Positions 22,798 to 32,575 of a DNA stretch of 64,000 nucleotides are shown here, one piece after another. Position numbers and translations under genes: made by a program. The notes below the pieces were generated by a model, which saw only the letters and a program-made list of their open reading frames with translations, ran no database searches and was not told the DNA's origin. The first letter of the stretch is position 1; every line of letters begins with the position of its first letter. The stretch covers positions 12,332,442-12,396,441 of the forward strand of contig NC_064045.1 of assembly GCF_932526225.1 (NCBI RefSeq). Direction: 5' to 3'. This DNA comes from Nematostella vectensis (taxonomy: Eukaryota > Cnidaria > Anthozoa > Actiniaria > Edwardsiidae).

Positions 22798-25700
22798 ATG
22801 TACTCGTCTTCTAGTAGATTTCGCGCCGTGAGTTCCGCAGTTGGGCAATTTGTAAGTAGAATTCATTCTTATGTATTCTTGGAGTGCGATTAGAAAAGCA
22901 CAATACAAAATCTCGAGTTTATTTTATGAATTCATGGGGAACCATGTTTAATACATCGATTTCGGTTTATAGCGATGATTTTTGTGTACTATACTCTGTT
23001 TTGGTAGATACCTATCTATATTTATGTATGTACACAAGTCTAATTCATTTATAGCGAGTTTTTAAAAGCCTATATGTTTGGTTGCCTTGAAAATATGTTT
23101 TGAGAACATTTGGACCGTTACAAATCGATTCGATTCGATGACAATAAAAAAACACAATTATCCTTTACAAAATGTTACTTCGTCCATTCCATCGAAAGTT
23201 TTACATACTATTCGACAAAAATTCTCCAAACATCTATTTGATTCGACGCAAATATTCATAATATTAGAGACCGTAAAATGCAGCATCTTGACCTTTGGGG
23301 CTATTTATCACCGATACCCCAAACCTCGATCACAATTAATTATTATCATGCAAAATGTTCGATTGCTTATACAAATGCTAATGCAATCAAAAGACAGTGA
23401 AAGCGCGTCCCTCTGTTTGCTAGGAATTAAACCCTGCAAAAATGTACGTTTTGTTTTGTTTACTGTGGTATTTATAAGTGGTAAATGCACGAGTTGTCAG
23501 GCTCTTGACTGTAATCTTCTGTGTGTTAGCGAGCCCCGAGGCAAAGAACACATTCTGAACTTGTAAAGCGCATGAAGGGGCCAACCTCAAACGGATCTGA
23601 ATAGGGCCAAACAAACCGCACAGACTAAAAACACTGTCTTTGCGTGTAATTTCAACGATGTGATCTATTAATAGCAAGATTGCATGGCGGATCATTAGAT
23701 CTAATAGATTTCTTGAACGGCCAGAAGCTCCGTAAAAAAGAATCTTGGTATTTTTACTGACTAGTTAAAAAGCCCGTCCCAATTCCCCGCACTCTTGCGC
23801 AGGTGTTTTGAGGGATATTAGTTTTGTTCCCACTGAATTAGCTGCGCATCAAAGATCAGTGGTCTTGCCCCCTGGTTGTGGGTCTTTTTCGCAAAGCGGG
23901 TCTTTGTGTTGCGACGGTTGCCGAGAATTTCACCATTTTTATTTTAATATAGATAAATTTTCAAACTGAATTTCCATTTGACATCATTTTTACTACATTA
24001 TGTAAATGTTGGAACATTTTTTTAAACTCTGGGATAGTTAGCCACTTATGTCGCATTCACGCAACGCTCTGAACCTCTGGGACGGAAGCCTTCTTTGGCA
24101 ACCTGTCACCCAGTGTTTTGAGCTCAAATAAGCTCAAATCGCGATTTGTTACTGCGTTTGTTACTGTCAGTGTTATTCTGCCCAGGCTTCAAAAGTAGGC
24201 CGAGCGGTAGGACGTTTCGCCTCCAAGCGGGGGCCGGAAGCGTTGCGTGACTCCAACAAGGGCTTTGGTCGCCTACCTTTATCATAGACTTGCCCCAAGT
24301 CGCCCTCTGATTTTTGCTAATAGTATCGCTTGATCTAATGGGCATTTTCCTCAAAGCGAAGTTGGCGCGCGGCGCCAATTTCTAAAACGCTGAAAAAGCT
24401 GAGTTGAAGAGCTATTTTTTTACATTTGAAGTTGACCACTCCACAAAACCACTTATTGCTATGTCATTACCAAACTCCAGAAGCCATTGAATTGTTGATT
24501 TTCGACGTGTAGAGAGTACAAGTTCCTGCAGAACCATAACAAAACAAGTTTCCAATAATAAAACGTTTTGGCGTGTAGTACTGTCAGTTCTCGCTACTTC
24601 CCTTCCAATGTACGGCCCCCTCGTTATCAAAGTTTATAAAGTGCAACATGGTGTAGCCTGCGTAGAAAGCGTTTCTGTGGGTTTCCAGCGCAAAAGAAAC
24701 ACCACGAAAGCGAAAGACCGCCATTTTGGCACTCTCTCCCATTTCTCGCGCGGCCAAAATGGCGGTCTCGCTTTCGTGGCGTTTCTTTTGCACTGGAAAC
24801 CCACAGAAACGCTTGCTACGCAGGCTAAACATGGTGAGGCGATTATTCGGGGGAGGCTCTTATACATATTTTTCCTCTTACGAATGGCGCTTATTTGGGA
24901 GGCTTATTCGAGCAATTACGGTTCTATTGCGTACAGTTCTAGGATAAAACTGGGTAAGTCGATTTTTTCAAAAGGCGGGGGGATACCAGCTAGGAAAATG
25001 CTCGATTTTTTGTAGTATTTAGTCTTGTAATCATGAACCACTGATAAACTTTAAAAAAGCATTCTTGCCGAGAAAAGAGTTTAGAGAAAAATAATTCCAA
25101 CAATTTAACACTTTCTGGCTAAATTATTTTGTTCAAATAGAATGATGTTTTTTATTGGCTACGCACACCCAAACCACTTTCTACACACAAAAGCCGATTA
25201 ATCTCTTGGGAATTTAATGTCAACATTTCGCTAAGCTTACTTTTATTAGCTTCTTAGTCTACACATAACTGAATGCACCGAGTTGTTGCTTTTAGAGTTA
25301 AGCTCTGTTTTGGTTGGTGGAACTAAAGGCAAAATCACCATGGCGTACTTTTATGACGATGAGGTAAACATTAGAAGTAGACAATAATAGAAACTTTATT
25401 CGCAACTCATCAACTTTAAGTTGCATTTTATGTGTAGCAGTCTTTCGAATGCAAGTCTGATTCTTTGCAACTTTTCTACAGCTTCGCATTTTTTCGCCAA
25501 TGAAGAACATCTCAATCTAGGCAAAAATAGATGAGCTTGTGAGTTCGAGTTGTAAAGGTTAACATGTATCAGACAATTGAACCAATGCTTATTAGGTTGT
25601 AGGAGTTTAGCGAGGGTTTGGGTTTCACTTCAGCGAAATTCCATGGTAAACTTTACAACTTTATGTTGGTACCTATCTTTCTTTTTCTCTTTAGTTCATT

Positions 25701-26405
25701 TTAATTTTCGACTAAAATTGACAGGCCCGTAGCCAGGGGGGGTTCGGAAGAACCCACTCGACTGGAAGGTCCGCTCTGATGAAGGAACATTGAGTACCAC
25801 TGCGAGCTAGGGCAAGCTACCTAAGAGAAAATGGTCCGCTAAATGAGTCAACGAACCACCCCGCTCAAAATCCTGGCTACGGGCCTGATTGACATATCTT
25901 TTTTTTATTATAGATGTCTGACGATGATGTAGGCATAAGAAAAGGCAATTTCCCCGGCCTCTACGAGGAACTATCAAGCATTAAACAAGAAATCAAGAGA
26001 CTCTACAAACAAGTTGACGGCTATGATGATAAATATAGTAGCATCAGAGCCGACCTGGAATTGCTCAGACGCGCCAATAAGGAATATGAACTGAAAGTAA
26101 GGGACTATCTAGACGTTTTCGATAAGAAGACGACCTCATCCTTCGTGTCGACACCTAGGGTGTCCTCGACTGGAAGGGTAGCTGGCAGCTACCGGAGCTA
26201 TTCCGGGCTTAGTGACGACTCCAGATCTTCGTCACGTAGTGGAATTCATCTCGCCGGCTCCGATTACGAGCCGATTGATGACGATGATATCCCGACGAGA
26301 AGTTCGGTGGCGAGAGATAACAATGATGATGTGCCGAGCAAGGGTTCGGCGGCGAAAAATTACGACGACGAAGAAGACGCCTTTGACTCCGAAACGGACT
26401 GCTAG
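22798..26405 (+). CDS. small acidic coiled-coil protein, three exons
   Basis: Exon 1 (22798-22851) encodes MYSSSSRFRAVSSAVGQF and ends in a perfect GTAAGT donor. The terminal exon (25914-26405) begins right after a TTATTATAG acceptor. A middle exon (25298-25363, ends DDE before GTAAAC) fits in phase 0 on both sides. Alternatively its internal Kozak-like CACCATGG at 25337-25344 makes it an alternative first exon (MAYFYDDE). Full form about 203 residues, without the middle exon 181. The last exon holds a helix (LYEELSSIKQEIKRLYKQVD, then IRADLELLRRANKEYELKVR), a Ser-rich linker and an Asp/Glu-rich tail ending DSETDC. No family is recognised; a scaffold or adaptor is possible but unproven. A 166-bp MITE sits 26 nt before the last exon, and 52 bp of that exon recur at 28419-28470. 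Confidence 0.6.
24185..24300 (+). repeat. possible degenerate tRNA-derived SINE
   Basis: GTAGGCCGAGCGGTAGGACG resembles a tRNA A box, followed about 50 nt later by a weak B-box-like GCGTTGCGTGACTCC. No cloverleaf can be drawn and no target duplication was found. Intronic. Confidence 0.3.
24654..24827. mobile_element. MULE-type MITE with 9-bp target duplication
   Basis: Arms of about 74 bp begin TAGCCTGCGTAG and end CTACGCAGGCTA, with a loop of about 24 nt. The 9-bp direct repeat AACATGGTG flanks it at 24645-24653 and 24828-24836. Long terminal inverted repeats and 9-bp duplications are typical of Mutator-like elements. It lies in the intron of the 22.8-26.4 kb gene. The 49-kb element shares the TAGC(C/T)TGC ends and a 9-bp duplication. 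Confidence 0.85.
25722..25887. mobile_element. MITE, CAGGCCCGTAGCCAGG ends, 5-bp duplication
   Basis: 166 bp with terminal CAGGCCCGTAGCCAGG and CCTGGCTACGGGCCTG. The flanking 5-bp repeat ATTGA is at 25717-25721 and 25888-25892. It sits just upstream of the last exon's acceptor. Related elements with 5-bp duplications are at 34259 and 53523. Possibly hAT-like; superfamily uncertain. Confidence 0.85.
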
Positions 26406-26721
26406 ATTATTGTTTCAATTAACAAGATGCCATATGTTCTTTGATTATTTTGTACTAATTTTTGAATTTCCGAAAAAATTACCAGACCTGTCGTGCATTT
26501 GGTCTGTTGTCATGACGATTTGTGTCTAGTATTCAGGGTAAATTCGAAGATGGTTATGATTTTTGTATGTCGTCTTTAGTTGGAAGATTTTCACCATCTT
26601 GAACGTTACCCAGAATGCTTTTGGGAGCAAGGTCGCCCTTGTCTTTCTGGAATGTAGCTTGTAAAAATGATTCAGTTGTGCTTGTTTGCTCATCATATTC
26701 CTTTGAGTGATTGGAGTTCAG

Positions 26722-26727
26722 AATAAA
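26722..26727 (+). promoter_or_regulatory. polyadenylation signal AATAAA
   Basis: Located 317 nt past the stop codon of the coiled-coil gene, followed by GT-rich sequence (GGCAGTGTGTTTTACAGTG). A good candidate 3' end. Confidence 0.55.
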
Positions 26728-27319
26728 AGGGAGCAGCAGTATTCTTACAGGCAGTGTGTTTTACAGTGCTATGCTCGTTACAATAATCACCAATACTTCA
26801 AAGTTTACCCGACCGGCGATCGAAAGGAGAGGCAATCCGCTTGACATTTAAGTATTAAAGTAATGCTTCAATTTGATTTAATTCTTTTGGATATCACGTC
26901 AATCAACTTCGATTGTTTTGATTGTTGGGATACATAAGCCATCAGTGACGTCATTTTTCTCTATATCCCAGTGATGAATTTTCACGCGCGCTCATTGTTC
27001 AATACGCGCGACGTGCACATTTTCACAGGACAAATATCAGGCGATAACGTCCACCCAAAGTGATATCTGTCCTGTGGATATTTTTGTGCAGTCAAAACTC
27101 ACTTTTCGTCTGCTCAATAACTCCTTAAAAACATCTATATGAAGGCACAGAAAGAGTGTTTGATTTCTTTTATAGAACTACCCTATAGAACTACGGGGAT
27201 AAAAAATCGTTGTCGCCGCGAAGCTCGGAGCCTCTGGTACCCAAAGTATAATAGAACTATCACCAACATATTTTTTAGAATTTATCCTGAAACTAAATAA
27301 ACCCTTCTTTGGCTCACTG
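26728..27319. other. intergenic, no gene seen
   Basis: Contains a small dyad around 27027-27091 (ACAGGACAAATATCA against TGATATCTGTCCTGT). Otherwise nothing recognised. Confidence 0.45.
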
Positions 27320-27802
27320 TGATTTCGGCGGATAATGTCCGCGGATGAGAAAAATGGTCCTCAAAATTTAATGGTTGCCCTCGAAGCTTCGCTTTTCGGC
27401 CAACGACAGGAGCAAGAAATGGCAAAGTTCAAATTGTAAGGTTGTGTTAGCTTATATTTGCTTGATTTTTTGTATAGATGTTCCTTGTGTAATATAAAAC
27501 AAAATAAGCTTTAGTATTTTTTGGTAGATAATCCGTTCTTGATATTGCAAAATGTAAGACTCTTGATTTGTCTGAAATAGCCGAATTTGGCCGAAATTGC
27601 TTCTTTTTTCAGAATCTATGGCAACTTTGCTCAATCATATCTCAAGAACCGATCATCTACCAAAAAATAGCTTATTTTGTTTTATTTTATAATAGGAACC
27701 TCGAGGCAAAATATAATCAAAATGTAAGCTAACACAACCTTACAATTTAAATTTATTTTTCGTACCATTTCTCATCCTTGGACATTATCCGCCGATATTC
27801 CA
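27320..27802. mobile_element. 480-bp foldback element with long inverted arms
   Basis: Starts ATTTCGGCGGATAATGTCC and ends GGACATTATCCGCCGATAT. Matching inner blocks include AATTGTAAGGTTGTGTTAGC against GCTAACACAACCTTACAATT, and ATTTTTTGGTAGAT against ATCTACCAAAAAAT. The arms are about 200 bp with gaps. No coding content or clear target duplication. Confidence 0.75.
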
Positions 27803-27844
27803 GCAGCCAGAAGGGGTTTGTTTACTAATTAGTCGTGTACACAT

Positions 27845-27866
27845 GGGGGGGGGGGGGGGGGGGGGG
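27845..27866 (+). repeat. poly-G tract (22 G)
   Basis: An uninterrupted run of G flanked by ACAT and CAAAACC. Confidence 0.95.
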
Positions 27867-28296
27867 CAAAACCTCCTGATTTAAGATAGACACCTAAGGA
27901 CGGCTGCGCAGAAGACAACCGAGCTGGCCGCAAGAAGAAGAAAAAATATTGAGCAAGGAAAAACCTCCCCGTCATGTATCAAATGGTCGGTTCCACTTTT
28001 ACAAGATAAGTAAAGGTATCGGAATCTTTGTTTAGAAATTTAGAAATTCAATTGATTTCAGCCGTTTTTCACCAAAAAAACTCGCAAGTTTCACAGTCTA
28101 TTCAGGAAAATTGCTGTGTGATGATGCACTTAGTGTATTTCCATATCACAGTCAAAAATGTTTCAATTATTTAATTACTCATAGTTCGTAATTGAGCGCA
28201 AATCACAAAGGCAAGGCTTCTGTTGTCCCACCCGTCTTTCTTGCTTTACACCAATTTCGAAATGTATGCGGAATCCCGGGTTTCCAATGTTGTCAT

Positions 28297-28590
28297 TGTG
28301 TAGTTCCAGAAAATATCCATACCCACCCCCCCCATTGATGGGATTGGAAATTCAGGGGGGTGGGGGTTTCAAATGCCCAGGAATTTCCAAAGGGGAGGGG
28401 GTTAAAATGCCCTTTTTCCTATCTAGACGTTTTCGATAAGAAGACGACCTCATCCTTCGTGTCGACACCTACGACACCTACACCTTACTGTGTTTATTTT
28501 TTTCCAGGGGGTTGGAAATCCCAGAGGGTTGGGAGGCCATACCTTCGACCCCCTCAATAGGGGGGTATGGATATTTTCTGGAACTACACA
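28297..28590. mobile_element. TIR element carrying a captured 52-bp exon fragment
   Basis: The ends TGTGTAGTTCCAGAAAATAT and the exact complement form a perfect 27-bp TIR. The interior is C/G-rich at both sides. A second copy lies at 62008-62315 with the same ends and flanking blocks (AAATGCCCTTTTTC, ACTGT(G/A)TTTATTTTT). In this copy 28419-28470 is identical to 26105-26156 in the terminal exon of the coiled-coil gene; the other copy has unrelated sequence at that place. Confidence 0.85.
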
Positions 28591-28595
28591 TACGA

Positions 28596-28716
28596 CAATA
28601 CGACATACGAATGATTTCCCAACAAAGGGTGCTCTGCAAGTGTCTTCAACAGTTGAGTCTTGTAAATATTGATGGGAAATTACTCTCCAGCGCAAATCGT
28701 CGCTAAAAGCTTTCAT
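28596..28716 (-). pseudogene. transposase N-terminal remnant
   Basis: The minus strand reads MKAFSDDLRWRVISHQYLQD, close in style to the helix-turn-helix N-terminus of Tc1/IS630-type transposases (SDDLRWRV motif). It then loses similarity and is cut off by the TIR element at 28590. About 40 codons remain. Recognition is by motif memory. Confidence 0.45.
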
Positions 28717-28868
28717 GGTTTGAGCGGCTGGATAACGTCAAGGGACAAGTTTAGCAACATACCTCGTGTAGTCTGATTTTTGAACTCGATTGCTTATGAC
28801 ATCTACAAAGTACTAGCCTTGTCGAATGGCAGAACATTGGAAACCCGGGATCCTGCATATATTTGAAA

Positions 28869-30343
28869 ATAGGTGTAAATTCCCTATTATTTTGGTATTC
28901 ACGTTTAGGTCATGGACTACATTGTGTAGGGGAAGGGGGTTCCAAAAAGGTAAAAGAATTACGCCTGAAATTCCACATAGAAAATCTAAAACTAACGAGA
29001 CCTTTTTTTAAAGAAGATATGTTTGAATTCTCCTATTATGCATAATGTTCAGGGCCGTTTTTTAAATTTACCTATTATGTAAATAATATCCCGGACTTTT
29101 CATTTTTGCATGGAAAGGGAGACTACTAAACTACGTCAATAGACGTCCCCTTTATTTCAATTAATGTCTAACCTACGTGTACAGCATGTCATACAAGTGT
29201 TAACGAACGAATGGGCCGGAATTTAATACTTAATACTTAATAAATTAAACCACCATAATTTGTACATATAAGTTGTACATAAAGTAGTACAAGTTGCACT
29301 TCAGCTTTCACTGACCGCTTGGTCGAGCTAGTTAACTTTAGTTAACTGGACGCCTGGCAGAACCTGGGCTCCTGGCAGTACAGGGTCGGGTACATGCCTG
29401 GGAGGGGGGGATTGGATAGATATCCCCTTTCTTAAGTAAAATGGTAAAACTCATGTCTCTTATGTCCCAAAAGTTAGTCAACTATTCTTTGATCTTGTCC
29501 ATTCACAGATTACCTAGCAGCTGCTAGCCAACTATTATCTCCCTATCGGCCATTCACTGAGCGTCTATAAGCACGAGCTAGGTAACTCCCGCAAAATATC
29601 CTCTCCTGGCTTTCGTAGGGCTATTCAACCACCCGCTCAATACTCTTTTATAGATATTTTATCGTTTCAAGCTGTTAAAAACCTTGGAGGAAAGCGTAAG
29701 TCTGATAGTTTGTCCACGAAAATAAAGTGACTTTCATCAACTCGTTAGCACACTCTATGGCGATCTGATTCCATTGTTTCCTTGTGTGTTTTCCTGACTA
29801 TCACACTTTGACTATCACTTGTTTTACGGGTTAATGAAAACCACTCTATTCTAACGAAACCGAATTTGCCACAGAGGACACTCGCATTCATGTGTTCTGT
29901 CTTTGCAAATGAAACGAGCCATAAAGAAGTGTGTACCACTGCACCCCAATGAATTCTGCAATGATATTTTTTATCTACAGAATTCTTTGGGAGGCTTCAA
30001 TGTTTTCTATGAATGTTGTTATGTTCTATCTACTGATTTCTCTTTGGTCTTTTGCCGAATAAGTTATCCCAAATAATTTCCCGTGCAGGGACGTTAAGCT
30101 GATCAACGTATTATTTGACATCTAAACTTGTGACACCATTTAAGAAAGAAAATCTCTACGCTAACTCTCCTTTACTTTTCTCCCTGTTCAAAGGAGAAAA
30201 GAGGAGGTACTCTCCCTATGGAATGTTGTTTTCGTAACCATTTACACGTATGAATTTCCCTATGTTGTGCATCACGTGCTTATCACGTGTTCATTACGTA
30301 TTCTCCCGAGTGTTCAAATATTGTTCGATAAAAGAGGCCGTTC
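28869..30343. other. intergenic, no gene seen
   Basis: AT-rich sequence with short open frames only. A short G-run occurs at about 29400-29410. No repeat or gene recognised. Confidence 0.5.
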
Positions 30344-32128
30344 TCAAAGCATCTCTTCGTCATCGAAAGGGTCGTAAGACTCGTACTCATTCCCCCCTCT
30401 CTCCTGCTCACCACCAGTGGGCGACGTCAACGCGAACGAAAACCCATAATCCCCTTCGGTCGTAGTTCGCGGCAACGATGTCAGAGATCTCGACTCTGGA
30501 AGCGACGACAACGATCGAGACCCTGATCGGAAAGACGAAGTTGAATCGATTCCAGCTCCAGAAGAGGTAGATCCCATGCTCTGCTTCTTCCGACGCATTT
30601 TCTCAAGATTTCGAATTCCTGGAAAGTCGCCAGACAGTCGGATCAGCTTCGGCCTACTGTAGCCGAACTTTGCCTCGTGATGGCGAGGAAACGAGCCGAA
30701 ATACGCCGCCGATGAGTCGGAAGTGTCGTCGCTCGGAGCGTACCCAATCGATGAGGCGTCGTCATCGCCACCTCTCGGGAAGGAGGACAGGCTCTCGGCG
30801 ACGTCGACGCGTTGGGTCGGGCGAACATCTTCATCGTCGAAGTCAAACTGGTAAAGCTTTGGAGGTGCGCTTTTTGGCCTCTTAGGCCGCGACCGGGATT
30901 TGGACACAACAGGGCTTTTCATTACACACATCCGGGACCTTTCGTGTGGGATTCCATTCGGCTCGACATCGACTTTCCAGCCGGCGATGTGCGACTTAGG
31001 CTCTTCGGAGTCGAAATTGTGAGTATATTGCGTGACGTACATCTCCTTTAGGTGGTCGTGCTTGGGCGGTCGGTAACGCAAGATTCCTTCCTTATCATCG
31101 AACGCATAATCGAGGCTCTGTGTCTGTACGTTGACATTCTCCTCAACTCTGGGTAGAGGCTTCAGGACGATGTTGTAGAGGTCAGGGATGGAGTAACACT
31201 TCTTGGGGCTATACCGAGCACCGCAAAGCCGCAGCTCGATGCGCTCTGGAAGGTAGTTCACCGCGCTAACATATCTATTCTCTTCAGGGATAACGCTAAC
31301 AAACTTGGTATACCCTAGCTTGTGTCGGTACGACACTTTAGGCTCGGTTTCCAAGAGGCTCTCAATTAGTTCTGGATTCGCGTATACTTCATTCCTTTCT
31401 TCCTTCTGCTCGGTGATTTCGTCCTCACAATCATCGATTCTGCCGTTGTGAAGCCCATTCATGTATTCGCTGGTTTCTTCCGGTTCCTTTGCATCATGTA
31501 CGTTGTACAAGCCCCCATTCATAACCCTGTAGTCCCTAAAGGCACCATCCGGGACACTCCCGCCAGGTCCACTATTCTTGTAGGCCCCGACGCCCTCGTT
31601 TATGGGTACCCCGTCGTCTGGGCTGTCCTCTCTATTGGCAATAAATATAACATCATCTTCAGGATTCACGCTGTATCGTGTCTCGAGATCCGCATCATAC
31701 CGGTCTGGTTCATTTACATTCTCGTAGCCTCTTTCATATTTCCGGTCATATGACATGTTTCCGTACAGTTTCCCTCGGGTGTAGTCATCTCCGTCCATTG
31801 GTTCCTCCTGTAGAGTGTACGTCCTTGCTCCTTGGTCCTTCGAGCCGAATTCTCCATATTTGTACATGTTGTTATTGAATCCTGAGTCCCCGAAGTATTT
31901 CGTCCTGGTCTCAACTGGGTCATACGCATACTTGTCTAGAGGGGAGGATTTCTCCGTGAGGGGCGAGAAGGGGTTTTCTTCGTTCTTGTCGGTCCAGCTA
32001 TATGATTGCGAGTAACCTTCGCTCCTCTTCCTCCAGTAGTCGTCGTTGTATCCATGGTAGTTGGTCTTCGTGATGTCATATGTCTTTGGAGGTTCGGTAT
32101 ACATCCGCTCGTTCCTGTATAGGCTCAT
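30344..32128 (-). CDS. hypothetical 594-residue disordered protein
   Basis: One long frame in a single exon. The start ATG (32126-32128) lies 7 nt after a good acceptor (AATTTTCAG before 32136), so a 5' untranslated exon probably lies upstream. Residues 1-250 are rich in Tyr, Asp, Glu and Asn. Residues about 255-320 look more ordered (YTKFVSVIPEENRYVSAVNY, IELRLCGARYSP). There is a basic SKSRSRPKRPKSAPPK stretch near 410, a Ser-rich C-terminal third and an acidic end (YDPFDDEEML). No signal peptide or membrane segment is evident. I do not recognise the family. Codon use looks like real coding sequence: the frame is long, free of repeats and compositionally even. Its upstream side carries a foldback element at 32.3-32.6 kb. 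Confidence 0.85.
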   Translation of the reverse strand: MSLYRNERMYTEPPKTYDITKTNYHGYNDDYWRKRSEGYSQSYSWTDKNEENPFSPLTEKSSPLDKYAYDPVETRTKYFGDSGFNNNMYKYGEFGSKDQGARTYTLQEEPMDGDDYTRGKLYGNMSYDRKYERGYENVNEPDRYDADLETRYSVNPEDDVIFIANREDSPDDGVPINEGVGAYKNSGPGGSVPDGAFRDYRVMNGGLYNVHDAKEPEETSEYMNGLHNGRIDDCEDEITEQKEERNEVYANPELIESLLETEPKVSYRHKLGYTKFVSVIPEENRYVSAVNYLPERIELRLCGARYSPKKCYSIPDLYNIVLKPLPRVEENVNVQTQSLDYAFDDKEGILRYRPPKHDHLKEMYVTQYTHNFDSEEPKSHIAGWKVDVEPNGIPHERSRMCVMKSPVVSKSRSRPKRPKSAPPKLYQFDFDDEDVRPTQRVDVAESLSSFPRGGDDDASSIGYAPSDDTSDSSAAYFGSFPRHHEAKFGYSRPKLIRLSGDFPGIRNLEKMRRKKQSMGSTSSGAGIDSTSSFRSGSRSLSSLPESRSLTSLPRTTTEGDYGFSFALTSPTGGEQERGGNEYESYDPFDDEEML

Positions 32129-32306
32129 TTTTTTATCTGAAAATTAAGATAAAGGAATGTTAATTCTGCTGTTGTTTTAACGGGTGGTCAATCTCGAACC
32201 CAATTCACTTATGCATCAAACTCGCGAACAGTGCCAAAACCCTGGTCACTTGTCCATCAAACCCATAAAAAGCACCGAGTTAATCCCGAACATTTCCGAG
32301 TAAATC

Positions 32307-32575
32307 CCGTACTATAAGTAGTATTACCCCCCCCCCCCCCCCCCACCACCACCACCACCACCACTCTGGCGTCGGAAGTGACCTCACGAATACCAGAGGG
32401 GATTAAATTGCATGATAACAAGCATACCAGAGGGGATTGTAGGGTATGATGCTTGCTATCATACAATTTAATCCCCTCTGGTAATCGTGACGTCACTTCC
32501 GACGCCAGTGTGTGTGTGTGGGGGGGCCTGGGGGGGGTGGGGGAGGGGTGGGGTATACTACTACTATAGTCACTC
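32307..32575. mobile_element. foldback element with simple-repeat shoulders
   Basis: Core arms 32365-32433 and 32440-32508 are inverted repeats (CTGGCGTCGGAAGTGAC, ACCAGAGGGGATTAAAT). Outside them lie C-run/(CCA)n on the left and (GT)n/G-run on the right, then TACTATAAGTAGTATTA-like ends. It sits 180 bp upstream of the 594-residue gene, possibly in its first intron or promoter. Confidence 0.75.

Larger units (their letters stand above)
28250..28868. mobile_element. composite locus with outer inverted repeat
   Basis: 28250-28288 is repeated inverted at 28831-28868 with few mismatches (ACATTGGAAACCCGGGAT). Between them are a transposase N-terminal remnant and a nested TIR element. It may be a decayed Tc1/mariner-like transposon invaded by a second element, but the outer repeat could also be a chance inverted duplication. 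Confidence 0.5.

Noticed and set aside
23078..23566. 162-codon frame
   Set aside because: Lies in the intron of the coiled-coil gene, AT-rich composition, no domain and no splice support.
24608..25015. 135-codon frame and overlapping minus-strand frames
   Set aside because: They cover the arms of the 24.65-kb MULE MITE, which reads open on both strands.
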